The notes beneath the pieces were generated by a model that did no database searches, had not been told where the DNA came from, and worked only from the letters and a program-made list of their open reading frames with translations. Source: CADCVW01 sp035644935 (GTDB lineage: Bacteria; Pseudomonadota; Alphaproteobacteria; Sphingomonadales; Sphingomonadaceae). From it: a DNA stretch of 60,227 bases. A program made the translations under genes and the position numbers. Below, piece by piece: positions 51,763 to 59,310 of this stretch; the stretch's first letter is position 1; each line of letters begins with the position of its first letter. The DNA is taken from positions 1 through 60,227 of the forward strand of contig DASQNO010000027.1 of the NCBI GenBank assembly GCA_035644935.1, given 5' to 3'.

Positions 51763-52347
51763 TCACGCGTTGATCCCGGCCACGCGTGCGCCCCACGAAC
51801 CGATCACCAGCGTGCTGATCGATGCAGCATCTATGTCAAAGCGCAAGAGATTGTCGAACGGCAGTCCCAGATAGTGGCAGATCACGCCGCGGATGATGTC
51901 GCAATGCGTGACGCAGGCGATCGTCGCCCCGGCATGACGCTCCGCCTGTTGCTCCAGATGCGCCACGGCCCGCGCCGTCGCTTCGCCCTGGGTCTCGCCA
52001 CCCGGCGGCCGCGCCTTGCTGCGCACCGTGTTCCACGCCCGCCAGCCGGGCTCCGCCTCCAGCGCGGGGAAGCTGCGCTCGCTCCACCCGCCGAACTCGA
52101 TTTCGTTCAAGCCGTCGTGCGTTTCGGCCGCAAGCCCGGCGGCCCGCGCGATCTTGCCGGCCGTTTCCTGCGCGCGGCGTAGCGGGCTGGACTGCACGGC
52201 GGCCAGGCCCCGCTCCGCCAGACGCTCGCCCAGCCGATCGGCCTCCGCCAATCCCTTGGCGGTCAGCGGGATGTCCGAACGGCCGCTCAGCCGCACGCCG
52301 TAATCGGCGTGCCGGGCGTGCCGGATCAGGAGAATGGTTGCGGTCAC
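51763..52347 (-). CDS. Histidine phosphatase family protein
   Basis: A 194-residue member of the phosphoglycerate-mutase-like superfamily. The phosphate pocket is LLIRHARHADYG (RHxRH-like), QSSPLRRAQETA and CVTHCDIIRG. GGETQGEATARAVAHLE is also conserved. It may act on small phosphates or sugar phosphates; in this operon inositol phosphate or a sugar phosphate is possible. It is the first gene of the leftward operon, divergent from the SDR at 52490 across 142 bases. Confidence 0.85.
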   Translation of the reverse strand: MTATILLIRHARHADYGVRLSGRSDIPLTAKGLAEADRLGERLAERGLAAVQSSPLRRAQETAGKIARAAGLAAETHDGLNEIEFGGWSERSFPALEAEPGWRAWNTVRSKARPPGGETQGEATARAVAHLEQQAERHAGATIACVTHCDIIRGVICHYLGLPFDNLLRFDIDAASISTLVIGSWGARVAGINA

Positions 52348-52489
52348 GGCCTGTGCGAAAGGGGGTCAGCCGCGCAAGGGGGCTTGACCCGCGGCTTTCC
52401 GCCTGATGAACGGCAGGGTAGAAGAAGAAGCTTCAGTCACCGGCCGGCTTCATGCCGTTCGGGCTTTGTGTCAATAACAGGGGCGTTTT

Positions 52490-53602
52490 TTGAACGAACA
52501 GGTGCTGATTACCGGCGGCGCGGGCTTTATCGGCCGCTTCGTCGCCGACGAACTGCTTGCCCGCGGGCACAAGGTCCGGGTTCTCGACAGCCTCATCGAT
52601 CAGGTTCACGGCGGCAAGGGCCGGCCGGACGCGCTGGATGCCGAGGTCGAACTGATCGAGGGCGATGTCCGCGACGCCGACGCGGTCGCCCGCGCGCTGC
52701 AGGGCGTGGACAGCGTTGTGCATCTCGCGGCCGAAGTCGGCGTCGGCCAGTCGATGTACGCGGTGGAACGCTACACCTCGGTCAACGACGTCGGCACCGC
52801 GGTGTTGTTCGAACAGCTGATCGCCAAACCCGTGCGCCGCGTCGTCGTCGCCTCCTCTATGTCGATCTACGGCGAAGGCCTGTACCGCGACACCAGCGGC
52901 CGCGTCGTCGAGGATGCGGTGAAGCCCGCCGCCCCGGACGCGGGCGGTTCGTGGGATCCGCTCGGCGCGGACGGCCGCCCGCTCGTTCCCGTTCCGACGC
53001 CGGAGACCAAGCGCCCGGCGCTCGCCTCGGTTTACGCGATCAACAAGTACGTCCAGGAACGCCTCACCCTGACTCTGGCCCCCGCTTACGGCATGGAAGG
53101 CGCGGCGCTGCGCCTGTGGAACGCCTACGGCCCGGGCCAGGCGCTCTCCAACCCTTATACCGGCGTTCTGGCCATCTTCTCCTCGCGCCTGCTCAACAAC
53201 CAGTCGCCTTTGATCTTCGAAGACGGCGCGCAGCAACGCGACTTCGTCCACGTCCGCGACGTCGCGCGCGCCTTCATGCTGGCCTTGTTCGAACCGGCGG
53301 CGGCGGGCGGCATCTTCAACATCGGCTCGGGCGAGGTCCGCACGGTGACGGAGGTCGCCTCCGCGATCTCCTCGGCAATGGGTAAGCAGCTGCAGCCCGA
53401 GGTCACCGGCAAGGCCCGCGCCGGCGACATCCGCCATTGCATCCCCGACATCGGCCTCGCGCAACGCGAATTGGGCTACGCCGCGCGGGAGGACTTCATG
53501 GCCGGCCTCGCCGAACTCGCCGAATGGGTCGCGCAGCAGACCGCCGAGGACAATGTCGCCAAGGCGCGCGCCGAACTCGAAGCGCGGGGACTGGTGGCGT
53601 GA
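52490..53602 (+). CDS. NAD-dependent epimerase/dehydratase (SDR), first
   Basis: A 370-residue extended SDR. The NAD-binding motif is LITGGAGFIGRFVADELLAR, with the catalytic VYAINKYVQE (YxxxK) and SSMSIYGEG. It should act on a nucleotide sugar (UDP- or GDP-linked). The start is TTG at 52490. It begins the rightward operon. RLWNAYGPGQALSNPYTG near residue 220 is typical of epimerase substrate-binding. Confidence 0.88.
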   Translation: MNEQVLITGGAGFIGRFVADELLARGHKVRVLDSLIDQVHGGKGRPDALDAEVELIEGDVRDADAVARALQGVDSVVHLAAEVGVGQSMYAVERYTSVNDVGTAVLFEQLIAKPVRRVVVASSMSIYGEGLYRDTSGRVVEDAVKPAAPDAGGSWDPLGADGRPLVPVPTPETKRPALASVYAINKYVQERLTLTLAPAYGMEGAALRLWNAYGPGQALSNPYTGVLAIFSSRLLNNQSPLIFEDGAQQRDFVHVRDVARAFMLALFEPAAAGGIFNIGSGEVRTVTEVASAISSAMGKQLQPEVTGKARAGDIRHCIPDIGLAQRELGYAAREDFMAGLAELAEWVAQQTAEDNVAKARAELEARGLVA

Positions 53603-53617
53603 TCGCGGCAAGAAGCC

Positions 53618-53745
53618 TCTCCACCAGCTTCGCTGGTCCCCCTCCCCTGCAAAGGCAGGGGAGGGCGGCCATGCTTCGTCCTCCCCTCGTTTCCGAGGGG
53701 AGGGGGACCGTTCCGCGCCAGCGGAATGGTGGAGGGGCACCTTCC
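53618..53745. repeat. Dispersed palindromic repeats (sphingomonad REP-like type 1)
   Basis: Four hairpins in a row: CCACCAGCTTCGCTGG, CCCCTGCAAAGGCAGGGG, TCCCCTCGTTTCCGAGGGGA and CCGTTCCGCGCCAGCGGAA. They share CTCTCCACCAG and CCCTGCAAA elements with 7585-7700. It lies between two SDR genes of the same operon. Confidence 0.7.
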
Positions 53746-53777
53746 TTGCCCCCTCTTCCGCACGCGGGAGAGCGCGC

Positions 53778-54821
53778 ATGACCATTCTCGTCACCGGCGG
53801 CGCCGGGTTCATCGGCTGCAACATCGCCGACCGCGTGGCGCGCGAGGGCCACACGGTGCGCATCTACGACGCGCTCGCCCGGCCCGGCGTGGAAACCAAT
53901 CTCGCCTGGCTGCAGTCCAATCACGGCGACCGGATCCAGCCGGTGATCGCCGACATTCGCGACGCCGATCGCCTCGCCGCCGCGGCGTCCGACTGCACAG
54001 CAGTGTTCCACATGGCCGCGCAGGTCGCCGTCACCACCAGCCTCGCCGATCCGATGGACGATTTCAGGATCAACATCGAAGGCACGCTGAACATTTTAGA
54101 GGCGCTGCGCCGCCGCGACGACAAGGTCCCGCTGATCTTCGCGTCGACCAACAAGGTCTACGGCGACCTCGCCGACATCGACTTCCCGTTGGAAGGCGAC
54201 TCCTACGTCCCCGCGGACGCCGACATCCGCGCCCACGGCATCGGCGAGGCGCGCCCGCTCGACTTCCACACGCCCTATGGCTGCTCCAAGGGTGCCGCCG
54301 ACCAGTACGTGCTCGACTATGCGCGCAGCTACGGCCTGCCGACCGCGGTGCTGCGCATGTCCTGCATCTACGGCCCGCGCCAGATGGGGACCGAGGACCA
54401 GGGCTGGGTCGCCCACTTCCTGATCCGCGCGCTCGAAGGCCGGCCGATCACGCTCTACGGCGACGGCTACCAGGTCCGCGATATCCTCGACGTGTCGGAC
54501 GCGGTGGACGCCTACATGGCGGTGTGGCGCAACATCGACCGCGTTTCGGGCCGCGCCTTCAACTTGGGCGGGGGCCCGGCCAATGCCGTCTCCCTGCGCA
54601 CGCTGCTTGCCCATATCGGCACGCTGGTCGGCCGCGAGGTGGACCTGAGCTTCGAGGACTGGCGCGCCGGCGACCAGCGCTACTTCGTCGCCGACACCCG
54701 CGCGATCGCCAGCGAACTCGCCCTCGCCCCCGCCAAGCCGTGGCGGGAGGGCGTCACCGAACTCGCGCACTGGTTGTCGGAGGCGCGCGGCCTGCCGCTC
54801 CGCCAAACGCAGGCTGCATGA
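53778..54821 (+). CDS. NAD-dependent epimerase (SDR), CDP-paratose 2-epimerase-like
   Basis: A 347-residue extended SDR starting MTILVTGGAGFIGCNIADRV. YGCSKGAADQYV holds the YxxxK-like tyrosine and the lysine; FASTNKVYGDLADIDFPLEG matches CDP-paratose 2-epimerase-like proteins. EDWRAGDQRYFVADTR near the end is typical. The sugar substrate is not known. The ATG at 53778 follows the repeat block. The glycosyltransferase gene overlaps its stop by ATGA. Confidence 0.88.
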   Translation: MTILVTGGAGFIGCNIADRVAREGHTVRIYDALARPGVETNLAWLQSNHGDRIQPVIADIRDADRLAAAASDCTAVFHMAAQVAVTTSLADPMDDFRINIEGTLNILEALRRRDDKVPLIFASTNKVYGDLADIDFPLEGDSYVPADADIRAHGIGEARPLDFHTPYGCSKGAADQYVLDYARSYGLPTAVLRMSCIYGPRQMGTEDQGWVAHFLIRALEGRPITLYGDGYQVRDILDVSDAVDAYMAVWRNIDRVSGRAFNLGGGPANAVSLRTLLAHIGTLVGREVDLSFEDWRAGDQRYFVADTRAIASELALAPAKPWREGVTELAHWLSEARGLPLRQTQAA

Positions 54822-55927
54822 CCATCCGCATCCTCATCACCGCGGACGCCGTCGGCGGCGTGTGGAGCTACGCGCTCGACCTCGCGCGCGGGCTCGCCCC
54901 GCACGGCGTCCAGACCATCCTCGCGCTCACCGGCCCCGCGCCCAGCGCCGACCAGCGCCGCGCCGCCGCCGCGGTCGAGACGCTGACGCTGGTCGACACC
55001 GGCCTGCCGCTCGACTGGCTGGTCGAAACGCGCGGCGAGGTCGCGCTCGCCGGAACCGCAGTCGCCCGCCTGGCGGCGCAGCATGGCGTCGACCTCGTCC
55101 ACCTGAACACTCCCGCGCTCGCCGCCGAGCCCGGCAGTTTCTCCGGCATTCCCGTCGTCGCCGCCGCGCACAGCTGCGTCGCCTCCTGGTGGGAGGCCGC
55201 CGCCACCGGGCCGCTGCCCGCATCCTTCCGCTGGCGCACCGCGCTGCACGGCGCGGGCCTCAAAGGCGCCAGCCGCACGCTCGCCCCCACCGCCGCCTTC
55301 GCCGCCGCCACGCACCGCCTGTACGGCGTCCGCCCGGCGGTGGTTCACAACGGCCGCGACGCGCTTCCCGCACGGCCGGTTTCCATCCACGACGCGCCGA
55401 TGCACGACGCCGCGATCACCGTCGGGCGTTTGTGGGACAAGGGCAAGAACGTCCGCGTTCTCGACCGCGCCGCCGCTTATCTGCACGTGCCCTTCTTCGC
55501 CGCCGGCTCGCTCAAGGGCCCTAACGGCGACAGCATCGCGCCCGCGCACCTGCACCCGCTCGGCCAGCTCTCCGACGCGCAGCTCGGCGAACGCGTCGCC
55601 GCCCGCCCCGTGTTCGTGTCCTCGGCGCTCTACGAACCGTTCGGCCTCGCCGTCCTCGAAGCCGCCGCCGCCGGCTGCGCGCTGGTGTTGTCCGACATCC
55701 CGACGTTTCGCGAATTGTGGGATGGCTGCGCGACCTTCGTCGACCCGCACGACGAGCGCGCCTTCGCCGCCGCAGTCGCGGCGCTGATCGGCGACCAGAG
55801 CCTGCGCATGGCGCGCGGCGAGGCCGCCCGCGTCCGCGCCCGCCGCTACACGCCGCAGGCGACGGCCGCCGAAACGCTCGCCATCTACCGCACGCTACTC
55901 CCGACGGCCGAGGCGGTGGCGGCGTGA
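54818..55927 (+). CDS. GT4-like glycosyltransferase
   Basis: A 369-residue GT-B enzyme. The N-terminal domain is the acceptor side (ITADAVGGVWSYALDLARGL). The C-terminal donor side has GRLWDKGKNVRVLDRAA and the GT4 motif FVSSALYEPFGLAVLEAAAA, where the ExFGxxxxE glutamates are visible. It transfers a sugar from an activated donor, probably at the membrane. Coupled to the next gene by a GTGA overlap. Confidence 0.88.
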   Translation: MTIRILITADAVGGVWSYALDLARGLAPHGVQTILALTGPAPSADQRRAAAAVETLTLVDTGLPLDWLVETRGEVALAGTAVARLAAQHGVDLVHLNTPALAAEPGSFSGIPVVAAAHSCVASWWEAAATGPLPASFRWRTALHGAGLKGASRTLAPTAAFAAATHRLYGVRPAVVHNGRDALPARPVSIHDAPMHDAAITVGRLWDKGKNVRVLDRAAAYLHVPFFAAGSLKGPNGDSIAPAHLHPLGQLSDAQLGERVAARPVFVSSALYEPFGLAVLEAAAAGCALVLSDIPTFRELWDGCATFVDPHDERAFAAAVAALIGDQSLRMARGEAARVRARRYTPQATAAETLAIYRTLLPTAEAVAA

Positions 55928-57024
55928 GGATCGCCTACTTCACGCATTCGCTGCAAAGCTGCTGGAACCACGGCAACGCCCATTTCCTGCGCGGGACCCT
56001 GCGCGAACTGGCGGCCAAGGGCCACGCCGTCGCCGCTTTCGAGCCCGCAGGCGCGTGGAGCCTCCAGAACCTGCTGGACGACCATGGCGATGAAGGTCTG
56101 CAGGCCTACCACGCCGCCTACCCGGATCTCGGCTCCACCGTCTTCGACCCCGCCGAAGACCCGAGCTTGCTCGTCCAGGACGCCGACCTCGTCATCGTCC
56201 ACGAATGGAACGAGCCCGCGCTGGTCGCCGCGATCGGCAAGCTCCGTGCGCAGGGCGCGCGCTTCACGCTGCTCTTCCACGACACGCACCACCGCGCGGT
56301 CAGCGATCCGCAAGCGATCCGCGCCTTCGATCTCTCCGATTACGACGGCGTCCTCGCATTCGGCGAGACCCTGTCGGAGGTCTATCGCCGCTGGGGCTGG
56401 CGCAACGTCTGGACCTGGCACGAAGCCGCCGACACCCGCCACTTCCGCCCGCCTGCCGTGGAAGGTGAGCGCGAGAGCCTCGTATGGATCGGCAACTGGG
56501 GCGAAGGCGAACGCACCGCGGAGCTCGAAACCTTCCTCTTCCGCCCCGCGCAGGACGCCGCCCTTCCCCTCGACATCTTCGGCGTCCGCTACCCGCCCGA
56601 AGCCCTCGCCCTGCTTGCCCGCTACGGCGTGAACTACCGCGGCTGGCTCCCCAACGCCCGCGCGCCGGAGGTCTTCGCCCGCCACCTCGCCACCGTCCAC
56701 GTCCCGCGCCGCTTCTACGCCGAAACGCTTCCCGGCATTCCCACCATCCGCGTGTTCGAGGCGCTCGCCTGCGGCATCCCCCTCCTCTCCGCGCCGTGGG
56801 ACGACAGCGAAGGCCTGTTCCGCGTCGGCGAGGACTTCCTGATGGTCCGCGACGGCGCGGCCATGACCGCCGCCCTGCGCGACATCGCGCGCGACCCGCA
56901 GCTCCGCGCCGCGCTCGTCGCCTCCGGCCTCGCCACGATCCGCGCCCGCCACACCTGCGCCCACCGCGCCGACGAGCTCCTCGCGGTCGCTGCCACCCTG
57001 CGCCAACCGGAGCCTGTTTCTTGA
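55924..57024 (+). CDS. CgeB-like glycosyltransferase, first of three
   Basis: A 366-residue GT-B-type protein starting with GTG (VRIAYFTHSLQSCWNHGNAH). The middle has FTLLFHDTHHRAVSD, and the end has LPGIPTIRVFEALACGIPLL as in CgeB/spore-maturation-type glycosyltransferases. It shares the N-terminal pattern S-x-x-S/C-x-W with the two following CgeB-like genes. The acceptor is unknown. Confidence 0.8.
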   Translation: MRIAYFTHSLQSCWNHGNAHFLRGTLRELAAKGHAVAAFEPAGAWSLQNLLDDHGDEGLQAYHAAYPDLGSTVFDPAEDPSLLVQDADLVIVHEWNEPALVAAIGKLRAQGARFTLLFHDTHHRAVSDPQAIRAFDLSDYDGVLAFGETLSEVYRRWGWRNVWTWHEAADTRHFRPPAVEGERESLVWIGNWGEGERTAELETFLFRPAQDAALPLDIFGVRYPPEALALLARYGVNYRGWLPNARAPEVFARHLATVHVPRRFYAETLPGIPTIRVFEALACGIPLLSAPWDDSEGLFRVGEDFLMVRDGAAMTAALRDIARDPQLRAALVASGLATIRARHTCAHRADELLAVAATLRQPEPVS

Positions 57025-58112
57025 AGATCGCGTTCTACGGCTCCAGCCTCGTCTCCTCCTATTGGAACGGCGCCGCCACATACTACCGCGGCCTTTTGCG
57101 TGACCTCCACGCCCGTGGCCACGACATCGTGTTCTACGAACCCGACGCGTTCGACCGGCAGCAGCACCGCGACATAGACCCGCCGCCCTACGCCCGCTCG
57201 GTCGTCTACCCCGCGACCGCCGACGGGCTGCGCTCCGTCCTGTCGGAGGCGGGCGGCGCGGACGTGGTGGTCAAGGCCAACGGCGTCGGCGTCTTCGACG
57301 ACGAACTCCTCGCCGGCATCGTCCAACATGCCGCCCCGCACGCGATAAAGATCTTCTGGGACGTCGACGCCGCCGCCACCCTGGACGAGATGCGCGCCGC
57401 GCCCGACCACGCGGTCCACCGCGCCCTCCCGCATTTGGACCTCGTGCTGACCTACGGCGGCGGCCCGCCGGTGATCGACGCCTATCACGGCTTCGGCGCG
57501 AAACGCTGCGTCCCCATCTACAACGCGCTCGATCCCACGACCCACCACCCGGTCGAAGCCGACGACCGCTTCGCGTCCGACCTCGCGTTCCTCGGCAACC
57601 GGCTCCCCGACCGCGAGGCGCGCGTTGAGGAGTTCTTCCTCCGCGCCGCCGCCGCGCAGCCGGACCGAAGCTTCCTGATCGGCGGCAACGGCTGGGAGAC
57701 TAAGGACATGCCCGGCAACGTCCGGCACCTGGGCCACGTCTACACGCACGAACACAACGCCTTCAACGCGACGCCGCTGGCCGTGCTCAACGTCGCCCGC
57801 GACAGCATGGCGCATATCGGCTTCTCGCCCGCCACGCGCGTGTTCGAGGCCGCCGGCGCCGCAGCGTGCCTGATCACCGACGCCTGGGAAGGCATCGAAC
57901 AGTTCCTCCAACCCGACAGCGAAGTGCTCGTCGCCCGCGACGGCCAGGACGTAGCCGACCACCTCGCCGCGCTCACCCCGGAGAAGGCGCGCGACATCGG
58001 TCAGGCCGCACTCCGCCGCGTCCTCGCCGAACACACCTACACGCTGCGCGGCGCGGAGGTGGACGCCATCCTCACCGCCACCGCGCGCGCTAAGCGGGCG
58101 CTTGCCGCATGA
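57021..58112 (+). CDS. CgeB-like glycosyltransferase, second of three
   Basis: A 363-residue protein starting from a TTG (LKIAFYGSSLVSSYWNGAAT) that overlaps the stop of the previous gene. The C-terminal half has HIGFSPATRVFEAAGAAACL and ITDAWEGIEQFL, features of CgeB-like GT-B proteins. The N-terminal pattern SLVSSYWNGAATYYRGLLR recurs in the following gene. It is followed by a repeat. Confidence 0.82.
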   Translation: MKIAFYGSSLVSSYWNGAATYYRGLLRDLHARGHDIVFYEPDAFDRQQHRDIDPPPYARSVVYPATADGLRSVLSEAGGADVVVKANGVGVFDDELLAGIVQHAAPHAIKIFWDVDAAATLDEMRAAPDHAVHRALPHLDLVLTYGGGPPVIDAYHGFGAKRCVPIYNALDPTTHHPVEADDRFASDLAFLGNRLPDREARVEEFFLRAAAAQPDRSFLIGGNGWETKDMPGNVRHLGHVYTHEHNAFNATPLAVLNVARDSMAHIGFSPATRVFEAAGAAACLITDAWEGIEQFLQPDSEVLVARDGQDVADHLAALTPEKARDIGQAALRRVLAEHTYTLRGAEVDAILTATARAKRALAA

Positions 58113-58130
58113 GCTATCTAGGTAACCACA

Positions 58131-58217
58131 GTCCGTTCGGGCTGAGCCTGTCGAAGCCCTTTCCTTCTTCGGCTCGGTCAGAAGGAAAGCCCTTCGACAA
58201 GCTCAGGGCGAACGGAC
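58131..58217. repeat. Extragenic palindrome (GTCCGTTCGGGCTGAGC type)
   Basis: GTCCGTTCGGGCTGAGCCTG at the left and CAAGCTCAGGGCGAACGGAC at the right form a long imperfect stem; CGAAGCCC and CCCTTCG pair further inside. This form of dispersed repeat is common in proteobacteria. It interrupts the glycosyltransferase operon between two CgeB-like genes. Confidence 0.8.
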
Positions 58218-58230
58218 GGGCTTTTACGAG

Positions 58231-59310
58231 ATGAAGCTCGTCGTCCTCGGCCTCTCGCTCAGCTCCTCCTGGGGCAACGGCCACGCCACCACCTTTCGTG
58301 CGCTCCTCGCCGCCTTCGCGAGCCGCGGCCACGACATCCTGTTCCTCGAACGCGACGTCCCCTGGTACGCCAAGCACCGCGATCTCGCCGACCCCGCCTA
58401 CTGCCGCCTCGCGTACTACAAGGATCTCGAAGACCTCGGCCGCTTCTCCGCCGACATCGCGGACGCCAACGCGGTGATCGTCGGCTCCTACGTGCCCGAA
58501 GGCGTCGACGTCGGCGCGCTGGTCCAGCGCCTCGCCGCCCGCACCGTCGCCTTCTACGACATCGACACCCCCGTCACGCTGGCCAAGCTCGAACGCGGCG
58601 ACTTCGAATATCTCTCGCCCACGATCATCCCCGGCTACGACATCTATCTCTCCTTCACGGGCGGCCCGACGCTCGACCGGCTCGAAACCCAATACAAATC
58701 CCCCGCCGCCCGCGCACTCTACTGCTCGGTCGATCCGGCCGCTTACCCGCCCATGGACGTCCCCAAGCGCTGGGACCTCTCCTACCTCGGCACCTGGAGC
58801 GCCGACCGGCAACCGACGCTCGAACGGCTCCTCATCGAACCCGCCCGCCGCGAGCCCGGCCGCCGCTTCGTCGTCGCCGGCCCGCAATACCCGTCGGACA
58901 TCGACTGGCCCGCCAATGTCGAGCGGATCGAGCACCTCCCCCCGTCCGAACACGCCGCCTTCTACGCCGCATCGCGCTTCACGCTCAATGTCACGCGCGC
59001 CGACATGATCGCCGCCGGCTGGTCGCCGTCCGTGCGCCTGTTCGAGGCCGCATCCTGCGGCACGCCGATCATATCCGACCGCTGGGAAGGGCTGGACAGC
59101 CTCTTCGCGCCGGACCGCGAGATCATCCTGGCCGACACGGCGGAACACGTGATCGCCGCGCTCGCCAACGACGCGCACGCCATCGGCCAGGCCGCGCGCG
59201 CCCGCGTCATGGCCGCGCACACCGCCGCGCACCGCGCCGCCGAACTCGAAGCGCATCTGGCCGAAGCCGCGGCCGCCAACGAAACTGCCAAGTTGAGGAC
59301 TTACCGATGA
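58231..59310 (+). CDS. CgeB-like glycosyltransferase, third of three
   Basis: A 359-residue protein starting MKLVVLGLSLSSSWGNGHAT. It has DILFLERDVPWYAKHRDL near residue 36 and SPSVRLFEAASCGTPIISDR with WEGLDSLFAPDREI at the C-terminal end, as in CgeB proteins. Its stop overlaps the next ATG (ATGA). With its two neighbours it forms a row of three paralogues, probably adding successive sugars. Confidence 0.82.
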   Translation: MKLVVLGLSLSSSWGNGHATTFRALLAAFASRGHDILFLERDVPWYAKHRDLADPAYCRLAYYKDLEDLGRFSADIADANAVIVGSYVPEGVDVGALVQRLAARTVAFYDIDTPVTLAKLERGDFEYLSPTIIPGYDIYLSFTGGPTLDRLETQYKSPAARALYCSVDPAAYPPMDVPKRWDLSYLGTWSADRQPTLERLLIEPARREPGRRFVVAGPQYPSDIDWPANVERIEHLPPSEHAAFYAASRFTLNVTRADMIAAGWSPSVRLFEAASCGTPIISDRWEGLDSLFAPDREIILADTAEHVIAALANDAHAIGQAARARVMAAHTAAHRAAELEAHLAEAAAANETAKLRTYR

